DNA of 64,000 bases from Rhodobiaceae bacterium (GTDB lineage: Bacteria; Pseudomonadota; Alphaproteobacteria; Parvibaculales; Parvibaculaceae): contig JAAWWE010000001.1 of NCBI GenBank assembly GCA_021404525.1, positions 434,001-498,000 on the forward strand. The letters are read 5' to 3'. Below, one piece after another: positions 41,621-52,059 of the stretch. How positions within the stretch are numbered: the first letter of the stretch is position 1; the number at the start of each line of letters is the position of its first letter. The notes beneath the pieces were generated by a model. The model searched no databases. It was not told the origin of the DNA and saw nothing but the letters and a program-made list of their open reading frames with translations. Both the position numbers and the translations under genes were made by a program.

Positions 41621-42679
41621 ATGACAATCGAAATATCCGATCTGGCCGACTATGGCTGGAGCAACTTCTTCACAAGTCAATTAGACCAAGATGATCTGGA
41701 CAATTACATCCCTGCGCGGGTGAAGTCTGTCCACCGAAACCAGATCCATGTGATCGGGGTGGATCTGGATCGCACAACCATGCCGTTCATTTCCAAAGAT
41801 GGAGAGGGGACCCAAGCAACTGTAGGCGATTGGCTTCTTCTCGAACAGGAAACCTTTCGGCCAAAAAGACTGCTGGACCGCAAGAGCATCTTTAAACGCA
41901 AGGCTGTCGGATCGCACAGAGGCGAACAGCTAATCGCGGCCAACGTGGACACGCTCTTCATTGTGGCGTCATGCAACTTCGACTTCAATGTAGCAAGGTT
42001 GGAGCGGTACATGTCACTCGCCCATGAGGCGCAGGTGATGCCGGTCATCGTCCTGACCAAGGCGGACCTGGTGGACGACCCACAGGAGTTTACAGACGCT
42101 GTGTCTGCGCTCGACCCTCATCTGATCGTTGAGAATATTGACGCCCGCGATGCGACCGCGGCCAAACGATTGGAGCCCTGGTGCGGGCTCGGGCAGACGG
42201 TGGCTTTTGTCGGCTCGTCCGGCGTGGGCAAGTCGACGCTCATCAACACGCTGATCGGCACCGACGACATTGAGACCCGGGATATACGGGTGGACGATTC
42301 CAAAGGACGTCACACAACCACAGGCCGCACGCTTCACCGGTTACCCGAAGGGGGCTGGCTCATCGACACGCCAGGCATGCGTGAGATTCAGCTCACGGAA
42401 GTCGAAGAAGGCATCAAAGAGGTTTTCTCCGACATTCTGGAGCTGGCGGCATCCTGCAAATTCAATGATTGCGGACATACACAGGAGCCTGGTTGCGCCG
42501 CGCGCCGAGCCATTGAAGACGGGGAGCTCGACCCCGAGCGCTTAAAACGCTGGCAGAAGCTCGCGGCAGAAGAGGTCCGCAATACGGAGACACTCGCCCA
42601 GCGGCATAGCCGCGATCGAAGTTTCGGCAAAATGGTCAAGCGGGCCAAGAAGGACAAAGCCCACTGGCAGGATGAGTGA
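41621..42679 (+). CDS. rsgA: Ribosome small-subunit-dependent GTPase RsgA
   Basis: A 352-residue circularly permuted GTPase that helps mature the 30S subunit. An N-terminal OB domain (about 25-95) precedes the GTPase motifs in permuted order: TKAD (G4) at 146-149, GSSGVGKST (G1) at 198-206, DTPG (G3) at 249-252. A C-terminal zinc site is formed by Cys279, Cys284, His286 and Cys292 in the NDCGHTQEPGC region. The tail is basic. It stands alone behind a 336-bp spacer. Its stop is eight bases from a hairpin shared with the convergent VOC gene. Confidence 0.95.
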   Translation: MTIEISDLADYGWSNFFTSQLDQDDLDNYIPARVKSVHRNQIHVIGVDLDRTTMPFISKDGEGTQATVGDWLLLEQETFRPKRLLDRKSIFKRKAVGSHRGEQLIAANVDTLFIVASCNFDFNVARLERYMSLAHEAQVMPVIVLTKADLVDDPQEFTDAVSALDPHLIVENIDARDATAAKRLEPWCGLGQTVAFVGSSGVGKSTLINTLIGTDDIETRDIRVDDSKGRHTTTGRTLHRLPEGGWLIDTPGMREIQLTEVEEGIKEVFSDILELAASCKFNDCGHTQEPGCAARRAIEDGELDPERLKRWQKLAAEEVRNTETLAQRHSRDRSFGKMVKRAKKDKAHWQDE

Positions 42680-42686
42680 GATGGGA

Positions 42687-42709
42687 GCGGGCTGACTTGA
42701 TCAGCCCGC
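42687..42709. terminator. Convergent hairpin between rsgA and the VOC gene
   Basis: Perfect 9-bp stem GCGGGCTGA / TCAGCCCGC with loop CTTGA. It includes the stop codon of the minus-strand VOC gene (42701-42703). No T tract is present on either side, so it may be a weak bidirectional terminator. Confidence 0.55.
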
Positions 42710-43105
42710 ACTCTCATCCCAGTACATGGCTTCAATTTTGTGGCCATCCAGGTCATAGACAAAGCAGCCATAATATCCCGCGCCATAGTCGCTGCGGGGA
42801 CCTGCGGCGCCATCATCTTTTGCGCCAGCATCGAGTGCAGCTTTGTAAAAGGCATCCACCTGGTCTTTGGACGTCGCGAAAAAACTGAAATGCACGCCAT
42901 TGGCAATTCCGGCTGTGCCGCCATCATGGGGCGTCTGCACCCAGAATTCCGGAAACAGTTTGCCATAAGCCACAGCACCTGGATGTTCCATGATCCGCTT
43001 GGCGCCAATCGTCGGCATCACGGCATCGTAAAAGGTGAGTGCTTCGTCCAACTTGTTCGAACCAATCGACACATGGGACATAATGCTGGGGTTTTCGTCG
43101 GTCAT
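42701..43105 (-). CDS. VOC family (glyoxalase/bleomycin-resistance fold) protein
   Basis: A 134-residue vicinal-oxygen-chelate protein. The beta-alpha-beta-beta-beta repeat pattern is visible, starting MSHVSIGSNKLDEALTFYDAVM and ending YYGCFVYDLDGHKIEAMYW. The likely metal ligands are His11 in SHVSIG and the Glu of KIEAMYW, with another ligand unclear. Many lactoylglutathione-lyase-like proteins of this size act as isomerases or dioxygenases; the substrate is unknown. It stands alone, convergent with rsgA. Confidence 0.85.
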   Translation of the reverse strand: MTDENPSIMSHVSIGSNKLDEALTFYDAVMPTIGAKRIMEHPGAVAYGKLFPEFWVQTPHDGGTAGIANGVHFSFFATSKDQVDAFYKAALDAGAKDDGAAGPRSDYGAGYYGCFVYDLDGHKIEAMYWDESAG

Positions 43106-43230
43106 GATCCCTGTCCTTTCCTCAATTCGGTAACCTGGTCTCCGGTCTTCAAGGTAAGGATAGGTGATTTCTGCGACAGCCTCACGACCTCAAGCGACAT
43201 ATCCTGACAAATGGTGTCAGCAGGTGAGGT

Positions 43231-44484
43231 TCAAACAGGCTTCAGAAGCACGTGTTTCTTTTTGCCGATGGAAAGTTTGATCACGCCCTCATCGGTCACG
43301 TCATCTTTGGAAAGTGACCCGCGTTCGTCTTGGACACCTTTGTCATTCACCTTGGCGCCGCCACCTTTGATTTGTCGGCGGGCATCACCATTAGACCCAC
43401 AAAGCCCCGCGGTGACGAACGCAGACAGAATGCCAAAGCCGGCTTCAAGGTCCGCCGCCGCGATTTCGACGGTGGGTAGGTCGGTACTCACTGCGCCCGT
43501 CTCAAACGCGACGCGGGCAGTTTCTGCTGCCTTGTCGGCTTCGGCGCGCCCGTGGGCCATGGCGGTGGCTTCTGTTGCCAGCACCTTTTTGGCGTCGTTC
43601 AGCTCAGCGCCTTCCAAGGCTTCAAGGCGGGCGACTTCGTCAAGTGGCAGCTCCGTAAAGAGCCGCAGGAACTTGCCCACATCAGCGTCTTCGGTATTCC
43701 GCCAGTACTGCCAGTAGTCATAAGGTGAGAGCATATCGGCATTCACCCAGACGGCACCATCCGCCGTCTTGCCCATCTTCCCGCCGCTTGAGGTCGTAAG
43801 CAGGTTGGTCGTAAGCCCCACGAGAGACGCACCATCTGCCCGCCGACCCAGTTCGATACCGTTGACAATATTGCCCCACTGGTCCGATCCACCCATCTGT
43901 AGATCGCACCCAAAGCGCTTATTCAGCTCAACAAAGTCATAAGCCTGCAGGATCATGTAGTTGAACTCGAGGAAGGAGAGCGATTGCTCCCGGTCCAGGC
44001 GCAGCTTCACACTGTCAAAGCTCAGCATCCGGTTGACAGAAAAATGCCGACCATAGTCGCGCAGAAAATCAATATACTGCAGCTCGTCCAGCCAATCCCG
44101 ATTGTTGACCATGATGCCGTCGGTCGGCCCGTCACCAAAAGTCAGGAACTTATCAAAGACACTTTTGATGCCTGCAAGGTTTTGATCAATAAGCTCATCA
44201 GTCAGCAGAGGGCGCGCTTCGTCCTTAAACGACGGGTCACCGATCCGTGTTGTACCTCCACCCATCAGGGCAACCGGCTTGTGGCCGGTTTGCTGCAGCC
44301 AGCGCAGCATCATGATCTGGATGAGGCTGCCTGCGTGCAGACTGGGTGCCGTGCAATCAAAGCCGATATAGCCTGTGACCACGCCTGAGGACAGCCGCTC
44401 GTCGAGCAGGTCAAAGTCCGAGCATTGGGCGATAAAGCCGCGCTCTTCCATAACATTCAGGAAATCAGATTTGTAACTGCTCAT
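43231..44484 (-). CDS. tyrS: Tyrosyl-tRNA synthetase
   Basis: A 417-residue class I synthetase that charges tRNA-Tyr. The HIGH-like motif is HAGS at 50-53 and the KMSKS-like motif is KMGKT at 236-240 in SSGGKMGKT. The tyrosine-binding [12 protein letters not shown] and GGSDQWGN segments are present, and the S4 RNA-binding domain fills the C-terminal 60 residues. Length is typical for the bacterial TyrS. It is divergent from anmK across a 96-bp spacer, a common arrangement in alphaproteobacteria. Confidence 0.97.
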   Translation of the reverse strand: MSSYKSDFLNVMEERGFIAQCSDFDLLDERLSSGVVTGYIGFDCTAPSLHAGSLIQIMMLRWLQQTGHKPVALMGGGTTRIGDPSFKDEARPLLTDELIDQNLAGIKSVFDKFLTFGDGPTDGIMVNNRDWLDELQYIDFLRDYGRHFSVNRMLSFDSVKLRLDREQSLSFLEFNYMILQAYDFVELNKRFGCDLQMGGSDQWGNIVNGIELGRRADGASLVGLTTNLLTTSSGGKMGKTADGAVWVNADMLSPYDYWQYWRNTEDADVGKFLRLFTELPLDEVARLEALEGAELNDAKKVLATEATAMAHGRAEADKAAETARVAFETGAVSTDLPTVEIAAADLEAGFGILSAFVTAGLCGSNGDARRQIKGGGAKVNDKGVQDERGSLSKDDVTDEGVIKLSIGKKKHVLLKPV

Positions 44485-44580
44485 GGGATCAGGCCACTTA
44501 TTAATGTCTCTGCCGCTTGGGTGCGGCGCTTGGCTGGTGTATCACGGATTACGGCCAAAATGGCAAGGGGGTGCCTGTTT

Positions 44581-45705
44581 ATGACGAAGACCTATATCGC
44601 AATCGGACTGATGAGCGGCACCTCTATGGACGGCATCGACATTGCGGCGTTGGAGACCGACGGCGAGATTTTCCTGAACCCGGGGCCTGCTGGCGCGCTC
44701 ATCTATTCTGATGAAGAACGAGCTTACCTGCGTCAGGCCGTCGAAGCTGCAGCCGAATGGGAGACAGGAGCCCCAGTCCCGGACGCTGTTGCCTCAGCAG
44801 AAGAAAAGTTGACCGCAGCCCATGTAGAGGCGGTAAGGCGGTTCTTGGATGAAAATGATTTAACGGCCAGCGACATCGACGTGATTGGCTTTCATGGTCA
44901 GACCGTCCTTCATGCACCTGATCAGCGGCGCACGGTCCAGATTGGGCATGGGGACCAGCTGGCAGCCAAGCTCGGCATAGATGTGGTGAACGATTTTCGC
45001 AGTGCCGATGTGGCCGCAGGTGGCGAAGGCGCGCCCTTTGCACCACTCTACCACAAAGCACTGGCGGCCAGTCTGGAAGGACCGCGTCCGATCGCCGTCC
45101 TTAATCTGGGCGGTGTTGCCAACGTGACCTGGCTCGGCGATGGGCCCGACGACATTCTGGCTTTTGACACAGGCCCCGCCAGCGGGGCGCTTGATGATTG
45201 GGTTCAGTCCCATGGGGCGGGGCGGATGGATGTGGATGGTCAATTGGCGAAGGCAGGAAGGGTCGACGAAACAGTCTTGGCGAAGATGCTCGACAATCCA
45301 TTTTTTGACGTCATACCGCCAAAGTCTCTCGACCGTTTGGATTTCCCCATGGACCCGGTCGCGGGCTTAAGCCTAGAAGATGGAGCGGCAACGCTCACAG
45401 CTTTTACCGCTGCATGTATAGAAAAGGCGACAGAGCACCTGCCTGCGAAACCCCACAGATGGATTGTCTGTGGTGGTGGGCGCTACAATCCAGCGATCTT
45501 GGATGAGCTCCGCACAAGGCTGGGCGTGCCAGTTGAGCCTGCCGAGAGTGTCGGGTGGCGCGGCGACGACGTCGAAGCAGAAGCCTTTGCCTACCTGGCA
45601 GTGCGTTCACTTCGAGGTCTGCCGCTCAGTGTGCCCGGAACAACAAAAGTGCCCAAGCCACTGACCGGTGGCGTTCTTCACCGTGCTGAGAAGATGCCGG
45701 CTTAA
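44581..45705 (+). CDS. anmK: Anhydro-N-acetylmuramic acid kinase
   Basis: A 374-residue sugar kinase that opens and phosphorylates 1,6-anhydro-MurNAc in peptidoglycan recycling. The start motif GLMSGTSMDGID is diagnostic; VIGFHGQTV, NLGGVANVTWL and FDTGPASGALDDW follow in order, and the C-terminal CGGGRYNP is the nucleotide region. The ATG at 44581 follows AAGGGGG; an upstream frame would extend it into the tyrS region. It ends four bases inside the convergent hydrolase gene. Confidence 0.95.
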   Translation: MTKTYIAIGLMSGTSMDGIDIAALETDGEIFLNPGPAGALIYSDEERAYLRQAVEAAAEWETGAPVPDAVASAEEKLTAAHVEAVRRFLDENDLTASDIDVIGFHGQTVLHAPDQRRTVQIGHGDQLAAKLGIDVVNDFRSADVAAGGEGAPFAPLYHKALAASLEGPRPIAVLNLGGVANVTWLGDGPDDILAFDTGPASGALDDWVQSHGAGRMDVDGQLAKAGRVDETVLAKMLDNPFFDVIPPKSLDRLDFPMDPVAGLSLEDGAATLTAFTAACIEKATEHLPAKPHRWIVCGGGRYNPAILDELRTRLGVPVEPAESVGWRGDDVEAEAFAYLAVRSLRGLPLSVPGTTKVPKPLTGGVLHRAEKMPA

Positions 45706-46373
45706 CCTGCGTCTTCTTCCTCAGCTTCAGGGGCAGGTGCAAGACGCTTGTCGAGATAGCCGCCAACAACACCCAGCATCTCGTCCATGTGGTCATCATA
45801 GAAATGGTTGGCACCCGCGATGGACTGGTGCTCAATCACGATGCCTTTCTGGGTTTTGAGCCTCTCAACCAGCCGCAGCACGTCTGCTTCCGGCGCTACC
45901 TGATCAACACTGCCGGACGTGATGAGGCCGGATGAAGGGCAGGGAGCAAGGAAGGAGAAGTCATACATGTTCGCGGGCGGTGCGACAGAGATAAAGCCAT
46001 CAATCTCAGGCCGACGCATGAGAACCTGCATGCCGATCCAGGCGCCGAAGGAAAAGCCAGCAATCCAGCATTGGGGGGCCTCGGCATGCTGCGCCTGCAA
46101 CCAGTCAAGCGCCGTTGCAGCATCGGAAAGTTCCCCAATACCACCGTCAAAAACGCCCTGGCTCCGGCCGACACCGCGGAAATTGAAGCGAAGAACGTTA
46201 AATCCGCGGTCGACAAAGGTCTGGTAAAGCGAATAGGCAACCGGATTGTTCATGGTCCCGCCAAACTGAGGATGCGGGTGCAGCACAAGCGCCAAGGGAG
46301 AATTCGGCTTTCCACTGATGTGGTATCGGCCTTCGATCCGCCCCGCAGGACCATTGAAAATAACTTCCGGCAT
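45702..46373 (-). CDS. Alpha/beta hydrolase
   Basis: A 223-residue cytoplasmic alpha/beta hydrolase of the bacterial YfbB/DUF-type family that begins EVIFNGPAGRIEGRY. HPHPQFGGTMNN is the oxyanion segment, GFSFGAW the nucleophile elbow with Ser, and ANHFYDDH carries the His. The acid may be Asp in SGSVDQVAP. The ATG at 46373 follows AGGGAA. It faces the iscR promoter divergently; this neighbour is common beside suf operons in alphaproteobacteria, with no known role. Confidence 0.85.
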   Translation of the reverse strand: MPEVIFNGPAGRIEGRYHISGKPNSPLALVLHPHPQFGGTMNNPVAYSLYQTFVDRGFNVLRFNFRGVGRSQGVFDGGIGELSDAATALDWLQAQHAEAPQCWIAGFSFGAWIGMQVLMRRPEIDGFISVAPPANMYDFSFLAPCPSSGLITSGSVDQVAPEADVLRLVERLKTQKGIVIEHQSIAGANHFYDDHMDEMLGVVGGYLDKRLAPAPEAEEEDAG

Positions 46374-46491
46374 ATCTTTTTGTTCCCTGAACACACAAAA
46401 AACGGCTGTTTTCAGCCATTTTTTCGAAACCCTCTATTCCCTAGTAAAATAATCAGCTATTAAAGCTGGAAGTCCGGGGATAAAGTCCTAA

Positions 46492-46515
46492 ATACTTGAC
46501 TACCAGGGTAGGTAA
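46492..46515. promoter_or_regulatory. Candidate IscR-type box (ATACTTGACT...)
   Basis: ATACTTGACT (46492-46501) matches the left half of the type 1 IscR consensus (ATASYYGACT); the right half, GGGTAGGTAA, matches poorly. It lies 226-249 bases upstream of iscR, in the divergent spacer, and TTGACT may be a -35 element. Confidence 0.35.
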
Positions 46516-46626
46516 AAGGACGGTTCGCCCGTATTTTTCCCTAGCTGATTGTCTGAGGTGCCATGAAAGGCGCCGTTTCTTAACACAGGCAGCAGCCCAA
46601 TGCGCAACTAAATGCTGATGCGCGGG

Positions 46627-46646
46627 ATATTGGACTGGTCATAGTC
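46627..46646. promoter_or_regulatory. Second candidate IscR-type site
   Basis: ATATTGGACT-GGTCAT-AGTC is a dyad (GACT/AGTC) 95-114 bases before the iscR start. The left half fits ATASYYGACT loosely and the spacing is one longer than the consensus. Autoregulation by IscR would be expected here. The remaining 367-bp spacer (46374-46740) has no gene. Confidence 0.3.
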
Positions 46647-46740
46647 TCGAAAGCCCTATTAAGCGTAGCAAGGGCATGAAGGGGCAATGTGGGTGGGAAG
46701 AGGCGGCAGTGCGCCGCGCTCAATCAAATGGAGATAGATT

Positions 46741-47235
46741 TTGAAACTGACCACAAAAGGCCGTTATGCCGTTATGGCGATGACCGACCTGGCGAAACAT
46801 AGTGAGGGACGCCCGGTCTCATTGGCGGATATTGCATCGCGCCAGGAAATCTCACTTTCATACCTGGAGCAATTGTTCGCCCGACTGCGTCGCGGCGGAC
46901 TGGTGCGCTCTGTTCGGGGGCCAGGCGGCGGATATCTGCTGGCGCGCTCAATGGCAGAAACGCGGATTTCTGACGTTATCCTGTCTGTTGACGAACCCAT
47001 GTCAGCAACACGGTGCAAATCCAATTCTGCAACCGGGTGCCTGTCTGACGGCTCACGCTGTCTGACCCATGACCTGTGGGACGAATTGGGACACCAGATT
47101 CATCTCTATCTGGACAGCGTGTCTCTGGAAGATGTTATGAACCGCCAGGTTCGCCGGACTGCACCTCAACAGGATGCCGCTCCAGCGATGGTATCCCCGG
47201 AAACCCGGGAGTTTTCACTAGATGTGGCAGGTTGA
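46741..47235 (+). CDS. iscR: IscR-type Rrf2 family transcriptional regulator
   Basis: A 164-residue regulator of Fe-S assembly genes. The winged-helix domain begins KLTTKGRYAVMAMTDLA. The cluster ligands are Cys92, Cys100, Cys107 and His110 (the RCLTHDLW segment), spaced wider than in E. coli IscR but as in alphaproteobacterial homologues. The start codon is TTG at 46741 with a GGAGA site; ATG is absent at this position. It heads the suf operon and probably represses it when its cluster is present. The desulfurase gene begins 93 bases after its stop. Confidence 0.92.
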   Translation: MKLTTKGRYAVMAMTDLAKHSEGRPVSLADIASRQEISLSYLEQLFARLRRGGLVRSVRGPGGGYLLARSMAETRISDVILSVDEPMSATRCKSNSATGCLSDGSRCLTHDLWDELGHQIHLYLDSVSLEDVMNRQVRRTAPQQDAAPAMVSPETREFSLDVAG

Positions 47236-47328
47236 CACCTAGCCTCAAACAGCGGCTCTGACATAGAACCACGTCTTAGGAACAAGGCTTGGGACCAGGC
47301 CGCAAACAGGAAATGACTGCACCAGCCG

Positions 47329-48504
47329 ATGACAGGTGAGCGTACATATCTCGACTATAATGCAACCGCGCCAATGCGCTCGGAAGCATATGAGGCCGTG
47401 TGCGCGGCAATGGACGGCATCGGCAACGCGTCTTCAGTTCACAAAGAAGGACGAGACGCCCGCGCGCTCGTCGAAACCGCACGACAGTCTGTAGCAAGCC
47501 TTGTTGGCGTTGAACCTGATTGCGTTAGCTTTACGAGTGGCGGCACGGAAGCAAATCACCTGGCGCTGAGACAGGCCGCAGAACGCGGTGCAACAACTAT
47601 TCTATATTCAGCTGTTGAACATCCTTCAGTTGCGGAGGCTGCAAAGCTTGCCAGCGCAGAAGCGAATGTTCCGGCAACAGAGATTCCCGTGGATGATCAG
47701 GGGCGCGTCTCACTCGCGGCCCTTGCTGATTTACTCGAAGGTGCTGGGGACCATCCATTTGTCTCTATCATGGCCGCCAACAATGAGACCGGTGTCTTGC
47801 AGCCACTGAAAAAGATTGCAGACCTGGTGCATGAGCAGGGCGGCACGCTGCATACAGATGCGATCCAGATCATTGGGAAAACCACCTTCGACATGAAAGC
47901 GTCAGCTGTTGATATGGCGACGCTGTCGGCACACAAGATTGGTGGACCGTTGGGCGTTGGTGCCTTCGTACTCGCACAAGATGCGCACGTGGCCGCACGT
48001 CAGACGGGCGGGGGGCAGGAACGCGGTCGTCGCTCAGGCACAGAGAATGTCAGTGGCATCGCGGGGTTTGGTGTTGCAGCGTCGTTGGCCGCTGACCAGA
48101 CGGCTGTTGAAAAGATGCGGGCCTTGAGGGACCGTCTGGAGACGAGCGTGAAAGCCTCCGTGCCTGACACTGTGTTCTTCAGCAGCGCGGTTGAGCGTTT
48201 GCCGAACACGAGCTGCCTGTCAGCGGCGGGCTTAAAGGCTGAGACCTTGTTGATGCAGCTGGATCTCGCTGGGCTTGCCGTGAGTGCTGGCTCTGCCTGC
48301 TCATCGGGCAAAGTTGCACGCTCACATGTGCTGGATGCCATGGGCGTTGAGGAAGAGCTAGCAGGTGGCGCCGTGCGGGTGAGCCTCGGATGGAAGACGA
48401 CGGAAGAAGATATCGAAAAGTTTTGTGCGGCCTGGATCAAGGCTGCGCAGATGAGTAAGCGAACCAGCAGTGCGGGCCCCCGCCTGGCTGCAGCGGAAGG
48501 GTAA
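47329..48504 (+). CDS. Cysteine desulfurase, IscS/NifS type
   Basis: A 391-residue PLP enzyme that releases sulfur from cysteine. It has HKEGRDAR near the start, the PLP lysine Lys203 in LSAHKIGG, and the persulfide Cys in the short SAGSACSSG loop (about residue 325), which marks the IscS/NifS (group I) rather than the SufS type. The second desulfurase at 52060 is of the SufS type, so the operon has both. It is six bases from sufB. Confidence 0.92.
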   Translation: MTGERTYLDYNATAPMRSEAYEAVCAAMDGIGNASSVHKEGRDARALVETARQSVASLVGVEPDCVSFTSGGTEANHLALRQAAERGATTILYSAVEHPSVAEAAKLASAEANVPATEIPVDDQGRVSLAALADLLEGAGDHPFVSIMAANNETGVLQPLKKIADLVHEQGGTLHTDAIQIIGKTTFDMKASAVDMATLSAHKIGGPLGVGAFVLAQDAHVAARQTGGGQERGRRSGTENVSGIAGFGVAASLAADQTAVEKMRALRDRLETSVKASVPDTVFFSSAVERLPNTSCLSAAGLKAETLLMQLDLAGLAVSAGSACSSGKVARSHVLDAMGVEEELAGGAVRVSLGWKTTEEDIEKFCAAWIKAAQMSKRTSSAGPRLAAAEG

Positions 48505-48509
48505 GCGAT

Positions 48510-49964
48510 ATGGTTGCCACACGAGAAACAGTTGAAGCCGTTGATGAGGCGGTCGGGAAGTACAAATATGGCTTCTCAACTGACATCGAGTCTGAGAAAG
48601 CCCCAAAGGGGCTGAATGAAGACACCGTGCGCTTTATTTCAGCGAAGAAAAATGAGCCAGAATGGTTGCTGGAATGGCGCCTGGATGCGTTCCGCCGGTG
48701 GCAGACGATGGAGGAGCCGGATTGGGCGAAAGTCAATTACCCGAAAATCGACTATCAGGATGCTTACTATTACTCGGCACCTAAAAGCGATGATGACCGG
48801 CCAAAAAGTCTGGATGAGGTCGACCCGAAGCTTCTTGAAACTTATGAGAAGCTGGGCATTCCTTTGGTCGAACAGATGGCATTGGCGGGCGTTGCCGTCG
48901 ATGCCGTTTTTGACAGCGTGTCGGTGGCAACCACGTTTAAGGAGCGGCTGGCTGAAGCTGGCGTGATTTTCTGCTCCTTCTCGGAAGCCGTGCAGGATCA
49001 CCCGGAACTTGTGCGCCAATATTTGGGCACGGTGGTTCCCGTTACAGACAATTACTTTGCAACGCTGAACTCTGCGGTCTTCTCAGACGGGTCATTCGTA
49101 TATGTGCCCAAGGGCGTGCGCTGCCCGATGGAGCTCTCCACCTATTTCCGCATCAATGAAGCGGACACAGGTCAGTTCGAACGCACCCTGATTGTTGTCG
49201 AAGACGGGGCCTATGTGAGCTATCTCGAAGGCTGCACGGCACCCATGCGCGATGAGCACCAATTGCACGCAGCAGTGGTGGAGCTTGTTTGCCTTGAAGA
49301 TGCAGAGATTAAATATTCTACCGTTCAGAACTGGTATCCCGGTGATGAAGACGGCAATGGCGGCATTTACAACTTCGTGACCAAGCGCGGAGATTGCCGC
49401 GGAGACAATTCAAAAATCTCCTGGACGCAAGTCGAGACCGGATCAGCCGTAACGTGGAAATATCCTAGCTGCGTATTGCGAGGGGATAACTCAGTTGGCG
49501 AGTTTTACTCCATCGCGATTTCCAACAATCTGCAGCAGGTCGATAGCGGCACCAAGATGATCCATCTAGGCAAGAACACATCAAGCCGGATCATCTCAAA
49601 GGGCATTTCGGCGGGTCGTTCATCCAGCACCTATCGCGGTCTTGTGTCAGTGCACAAGAAAGCGGAAGACGCGAGGAACTTTACCCAGTGCGACAGCCTC
49701 CTGATTGGGGACCGCTGTTCCGCGCACACTGTGCCGTATATTGAAAGTAAGAACCCAACTGCTGTACTGGAGCATGAGGCGACCACCTCGAAGCTCAGCG
49801 AAGATCAGCTCTTCTATTGCCGTCAACGCGGCCTTGATGAAGAGGAAGCGGTCGCGCTTCTCGTGAACGGTTTCTGCCGGGACGTGTTGCAGCAATTGCC
49901 AATGGAATTTGCCGTTGAAGCCCAGAAACTGGTGGGCATCAGCCTGGAAGGCAGCGTAGGCTAA
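48510..49964 (+). CDS. sufB: Fe-S cluster assembly scaffold SufB
   Basis: A 484-residue subunit of the SufBC2D scaffold. It has the beta-helix core, with conserved [35 protein letters not shown] and [16 protein letters not shown] segments and a C-terminal [16 protein letters not shown] helix containing the SufC-contact region; Cys in YCRQRG and GCTAP lies where sulfur-relay and cluster residues are expected. The ATG follows the desulfurase by six bases, and sufC begins 27 bases after the stop. Confidence 0.97.
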   Translation: MVATRETVEAVDEAVGKYKYGFSTDIESEKAPKGLNEDTVRFISAKKNEPEWLLEWRLDAFRRWQTMEEPDWAKVNYPKIDYQDAYYYSAPKSDDDRPKSLDEVDPKLLETYEKLGIPLVEQMALAGVAVDAVFDSVSVATTFKERLAEAGVIFCSFSEAVQDHPELVRQYLGTVVPVTDNYFATLNSAVFSDGSFVYVPKGVRCPMELSTYFRINEADTGQFERTLIVVEDGAYVSYLEGCTAPMRDEHQLHAAVVELVCLEDAEIKYSTVQNWYPGDEDGNGGIYNFVTKRGDCRGDNSKISWTQVETGSAVTWKYPSCVLRGDNSVGEFYSIAISNNLQQVDSGTKMIHLGKNTSSRIISKGISAGRSSSTYRGLVSVHKKAEDARNFTQCDSLLIGDRCSAHTVPYIESKNPTAVLEHEATTSKLSEDQLFYCRQRGLDEEEAVALLVNGFCRDVLQQLPMEFAVEAQKLVGISLEGSVG

Positions 49965-49990
49965 GCCTGCGCCAAGAGGAACGAAGTAGA

Positions 49991-50740
49991 ATGCTTGAGA
50001 TTAAAGACCTTCATGCAAGTGTAGATGGGACCCCCATCCTGAACGGCATTACACTATCCATTGGTGATGGTGAGGTGCATGCGATCATGGGGCCAAACGG
50101 ATCGGGCAAGAGCACATTGTCAAACGTGCTCGCGGGCCGTGAGGATTATGAAATCACCAAAGGCTCGATCACCTACAAAGGCAAAGACCTGACGGAGCTC
50201 TCGATTGAAGAACGTGCCTCATCAGGCATTTTCCTGGCGTTTCAATACCCAACGGAAATCCCGGGCGTCACAACCATGACCTTCCTCAAAACAGCGGTCA
50301 ACGCGCAGCGCAAGGCGCGCGGCGAAGAGGAGCTGGACGCGGTGAAGTTCCTGAAACTTGTTCGTGAAAAGGCCAAAGAACTCAAAGTCGACGAAGATAT
50401 GCTTAAGCGGCCGCTGAATGTTGGTTTCTCTGGCGGTGAGAAGAAGCGCGCAGAGACCCTGCAAATGTCGCTACTTCAGCCTTCACTGGCGGTACTTGAT
50501 GAGACGGATTCCGGTCTCGACATTGATGCTTTGAAGATTGTGGCCGATGGCGTGAACCGCCTGCGCGCACCTGACCGCTCGATGATTGTGATCACCCACT
50601 ATCAGCGCTTGCTCGACTATATTGTGCCGGATCACGTGCACGTGCTGGCAAAGGGCAAGATCATCCGCTCTGGCGGTAAGGAGCTTGCGACCGAACTGGA
50701 AGCGTCTGGATATACTGACTTGACTGAGAGTGCAGCATGA
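49991..50740 (+). CDS. sufC: Fe-S assembly ATPase SufC
   Basis: A 249-residue ABC-type ATPase that drives cluster assembly in SufBC2D. Walker A is GPNGSGKST (34-42), the signature is FSGGEKKR, and Walker B with catalytic Glu is LAVLDETDSGLD. Its stop overlaps the sufD start (ATGA), so expression is coupled. Length and order match alphaproteobacterial suf operons. Confidence 0.97.
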   Translation: MLEIKDLHASVDGTPILNGITLSIGDGEVHAIMGPNGSGKSTLSNVLAGREDYEITKGSITYKGKDLTELSIEERASSGIFLAFQYPTEIPGVTTMTFLKTAVNAQRKARGEEELDAVKFLKLVREKAKELKVDEDMLKRPLNVGFSGGEKKRAETLQMSLLQPSLAVLDETDSGLDIDALKIVADGVNRLRAPDRSMIVITHYQRLLDYIVPDHVHVLAKGKIIRSGGKELATELEASGYTDLTESAA

Positions 50741-52056
50741 GCGAGCAAGCTCAGACCTATCTCGAAGCCAACGGCGTAGCTGCCGAAGGACCAGCATGGC
50801 TCGATGTGCGACGCAAAGCGGCACGCGCCAGTTTTGCTGATGCGGGCTTTCCACACCGCCGCGTGGAAGATTGGCGCTACACGGACCTCTCACGCCTTAT
50901 CGCCAAGATCGATTGGCACCCGGCTGTCCCTCATGAAGGAGCCGTGCTGGTTCCGGAAGGTCGCAGCAATCCTTTCGCAGGGATTGAGTCGTTCAAGCTT
51001 GTCTTCGTGAACGGATTTTTCCGCCCTGATCTGTCAGAACTCGACGGCCTGCCTGAAGGTGTCGAAATTCTGCCGCTTGAGACAGCTTTGGAGCGGGGCA
51101 CAAAATTCGAAAACGCCTTTGACGCCAACGGTCCTGAAGCGATGGCTCCAATCGCCGCCTTGAACACAGCCTGCGCACGGGACGGTGCCGTGATCCGGTT
51201 GGGCGAGAATGTGCAGCTGGGTCAACCGGTGCAGATCATTCACTACACGCCCGACGGCGGCGCGACGGTTGCCCACACACGGAACGTCATTGAGCTTGGC
51301 GCCGGCGCATCCATGACTCTTTTTGAAGCACAGATTGGCTGGGGCGGTAGCTACCTCGTCGATCGCGTGACCAATCTCAATCTGGGTGATGGGGCCTCAC
51401 TGACACATGTTCGGTTGGAAGATGAAGACACAGACGCTGTCCATCTCTCAACTGTGCTGGGAGATGTCGCATCCAACGCTTCCTATGTGGCCAATACACT
51501 CGCCCTTGGCGGCCGTGCGGGCCGGTTGCAGTCTGCCCTGCATTTTGCCGGTGAAGGCGCGCATGCAGAAAGCAACACAGCCTACCTGCTTCGCGACACC
51601 CAGCATCTCGACTCAACCATCGTGGTAGACCACGCCGTGCCGGGCTGCACCAGCGGTGCGCTGGCAAAAGGCGTGCTGGACAATGAGTCAATTGGGGTGT
51701 TTCAAGGCAAAGTTATTGTTGCCCCACAGGCCCAGAAGAGTGATGCCAAGCAGATGAGCAATGCGCTGCTTCTCTCGAGAGATGCTGCGATGAATGCGAA
51801 GCCCGAGCTGGAGATCTACGCCGACGATGTGCAGTGTGCCCACGGGAGCACAATCGGCGAGCTTGATGGTGATGCGCTCTTCTATCTCCGCTCAAGAGGT
51901 ATTGAGGAGCAGACCGCTCGACAGATGTTGATTTCTGCATTCCTGGGAGATGTGTTGGAGCAAATCTCCCATGAGGTCGCTCGAGATGTCCTGAGTGCCC
52001 GTGCGGCTCAATGGTTTGGCCTGGAAATTGGCCCAGAGATAGAGGGGGAGGTTTAG
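50737..52056 (+). CDS. sufD: Fe-S assembly protein SufD
   Basis: A 439-residue paralogue of SufB that completes the SufBC2D complex. The C-terminal half carries the beta-helix core (SNTAYLLRDTQHLDSTIVVDHAV, then the KSDAKQMSNALLLS segment), with His in CAHGSTIG near residue 370, one of the residues implicated in cluster formation. The start overlaps the sufC stop, and the stop is three bases before sufS. Confidence 0.95.
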   Translation: MSEQAQTYLEANGVAAEGPAWLDVRRKAARASFADAGFPHRRVEDWRYTDLSRLIAKIDWHPAVPHEGAVLVPEGRSNPFAGIESFKLVFVNGFFRPDLSELDGLPEGVEILPLETALERGTKFENAFDANGPEAMAPIAALNTACARDGAVIRLGENVQLGQPVQIIHYTPDGGATVAHTRNVIELGAGASMTLFEAQIGWGGSYLVDRVTNLNLGDGASLTHVRLEDEDTDAVHLSTVLGDVASNASYVANTLALGGRAGRLQSALHFAGEGAHAESNTAYLLRDTQHLDSTIVVDHAVPGCTSGALAKGVLDNESIGVFQGKVIVAPQAQKSDAKQMSNALLLSRDAAMNAKPELEIYADDVQCAHGSTIGELDGDALFYLRSRGIEEQTARQMLISAFLGDVLEQISHEVARDVLSARAAQWFGLEIGPEIEGEV

Positions 52057-52059
52057 AAT

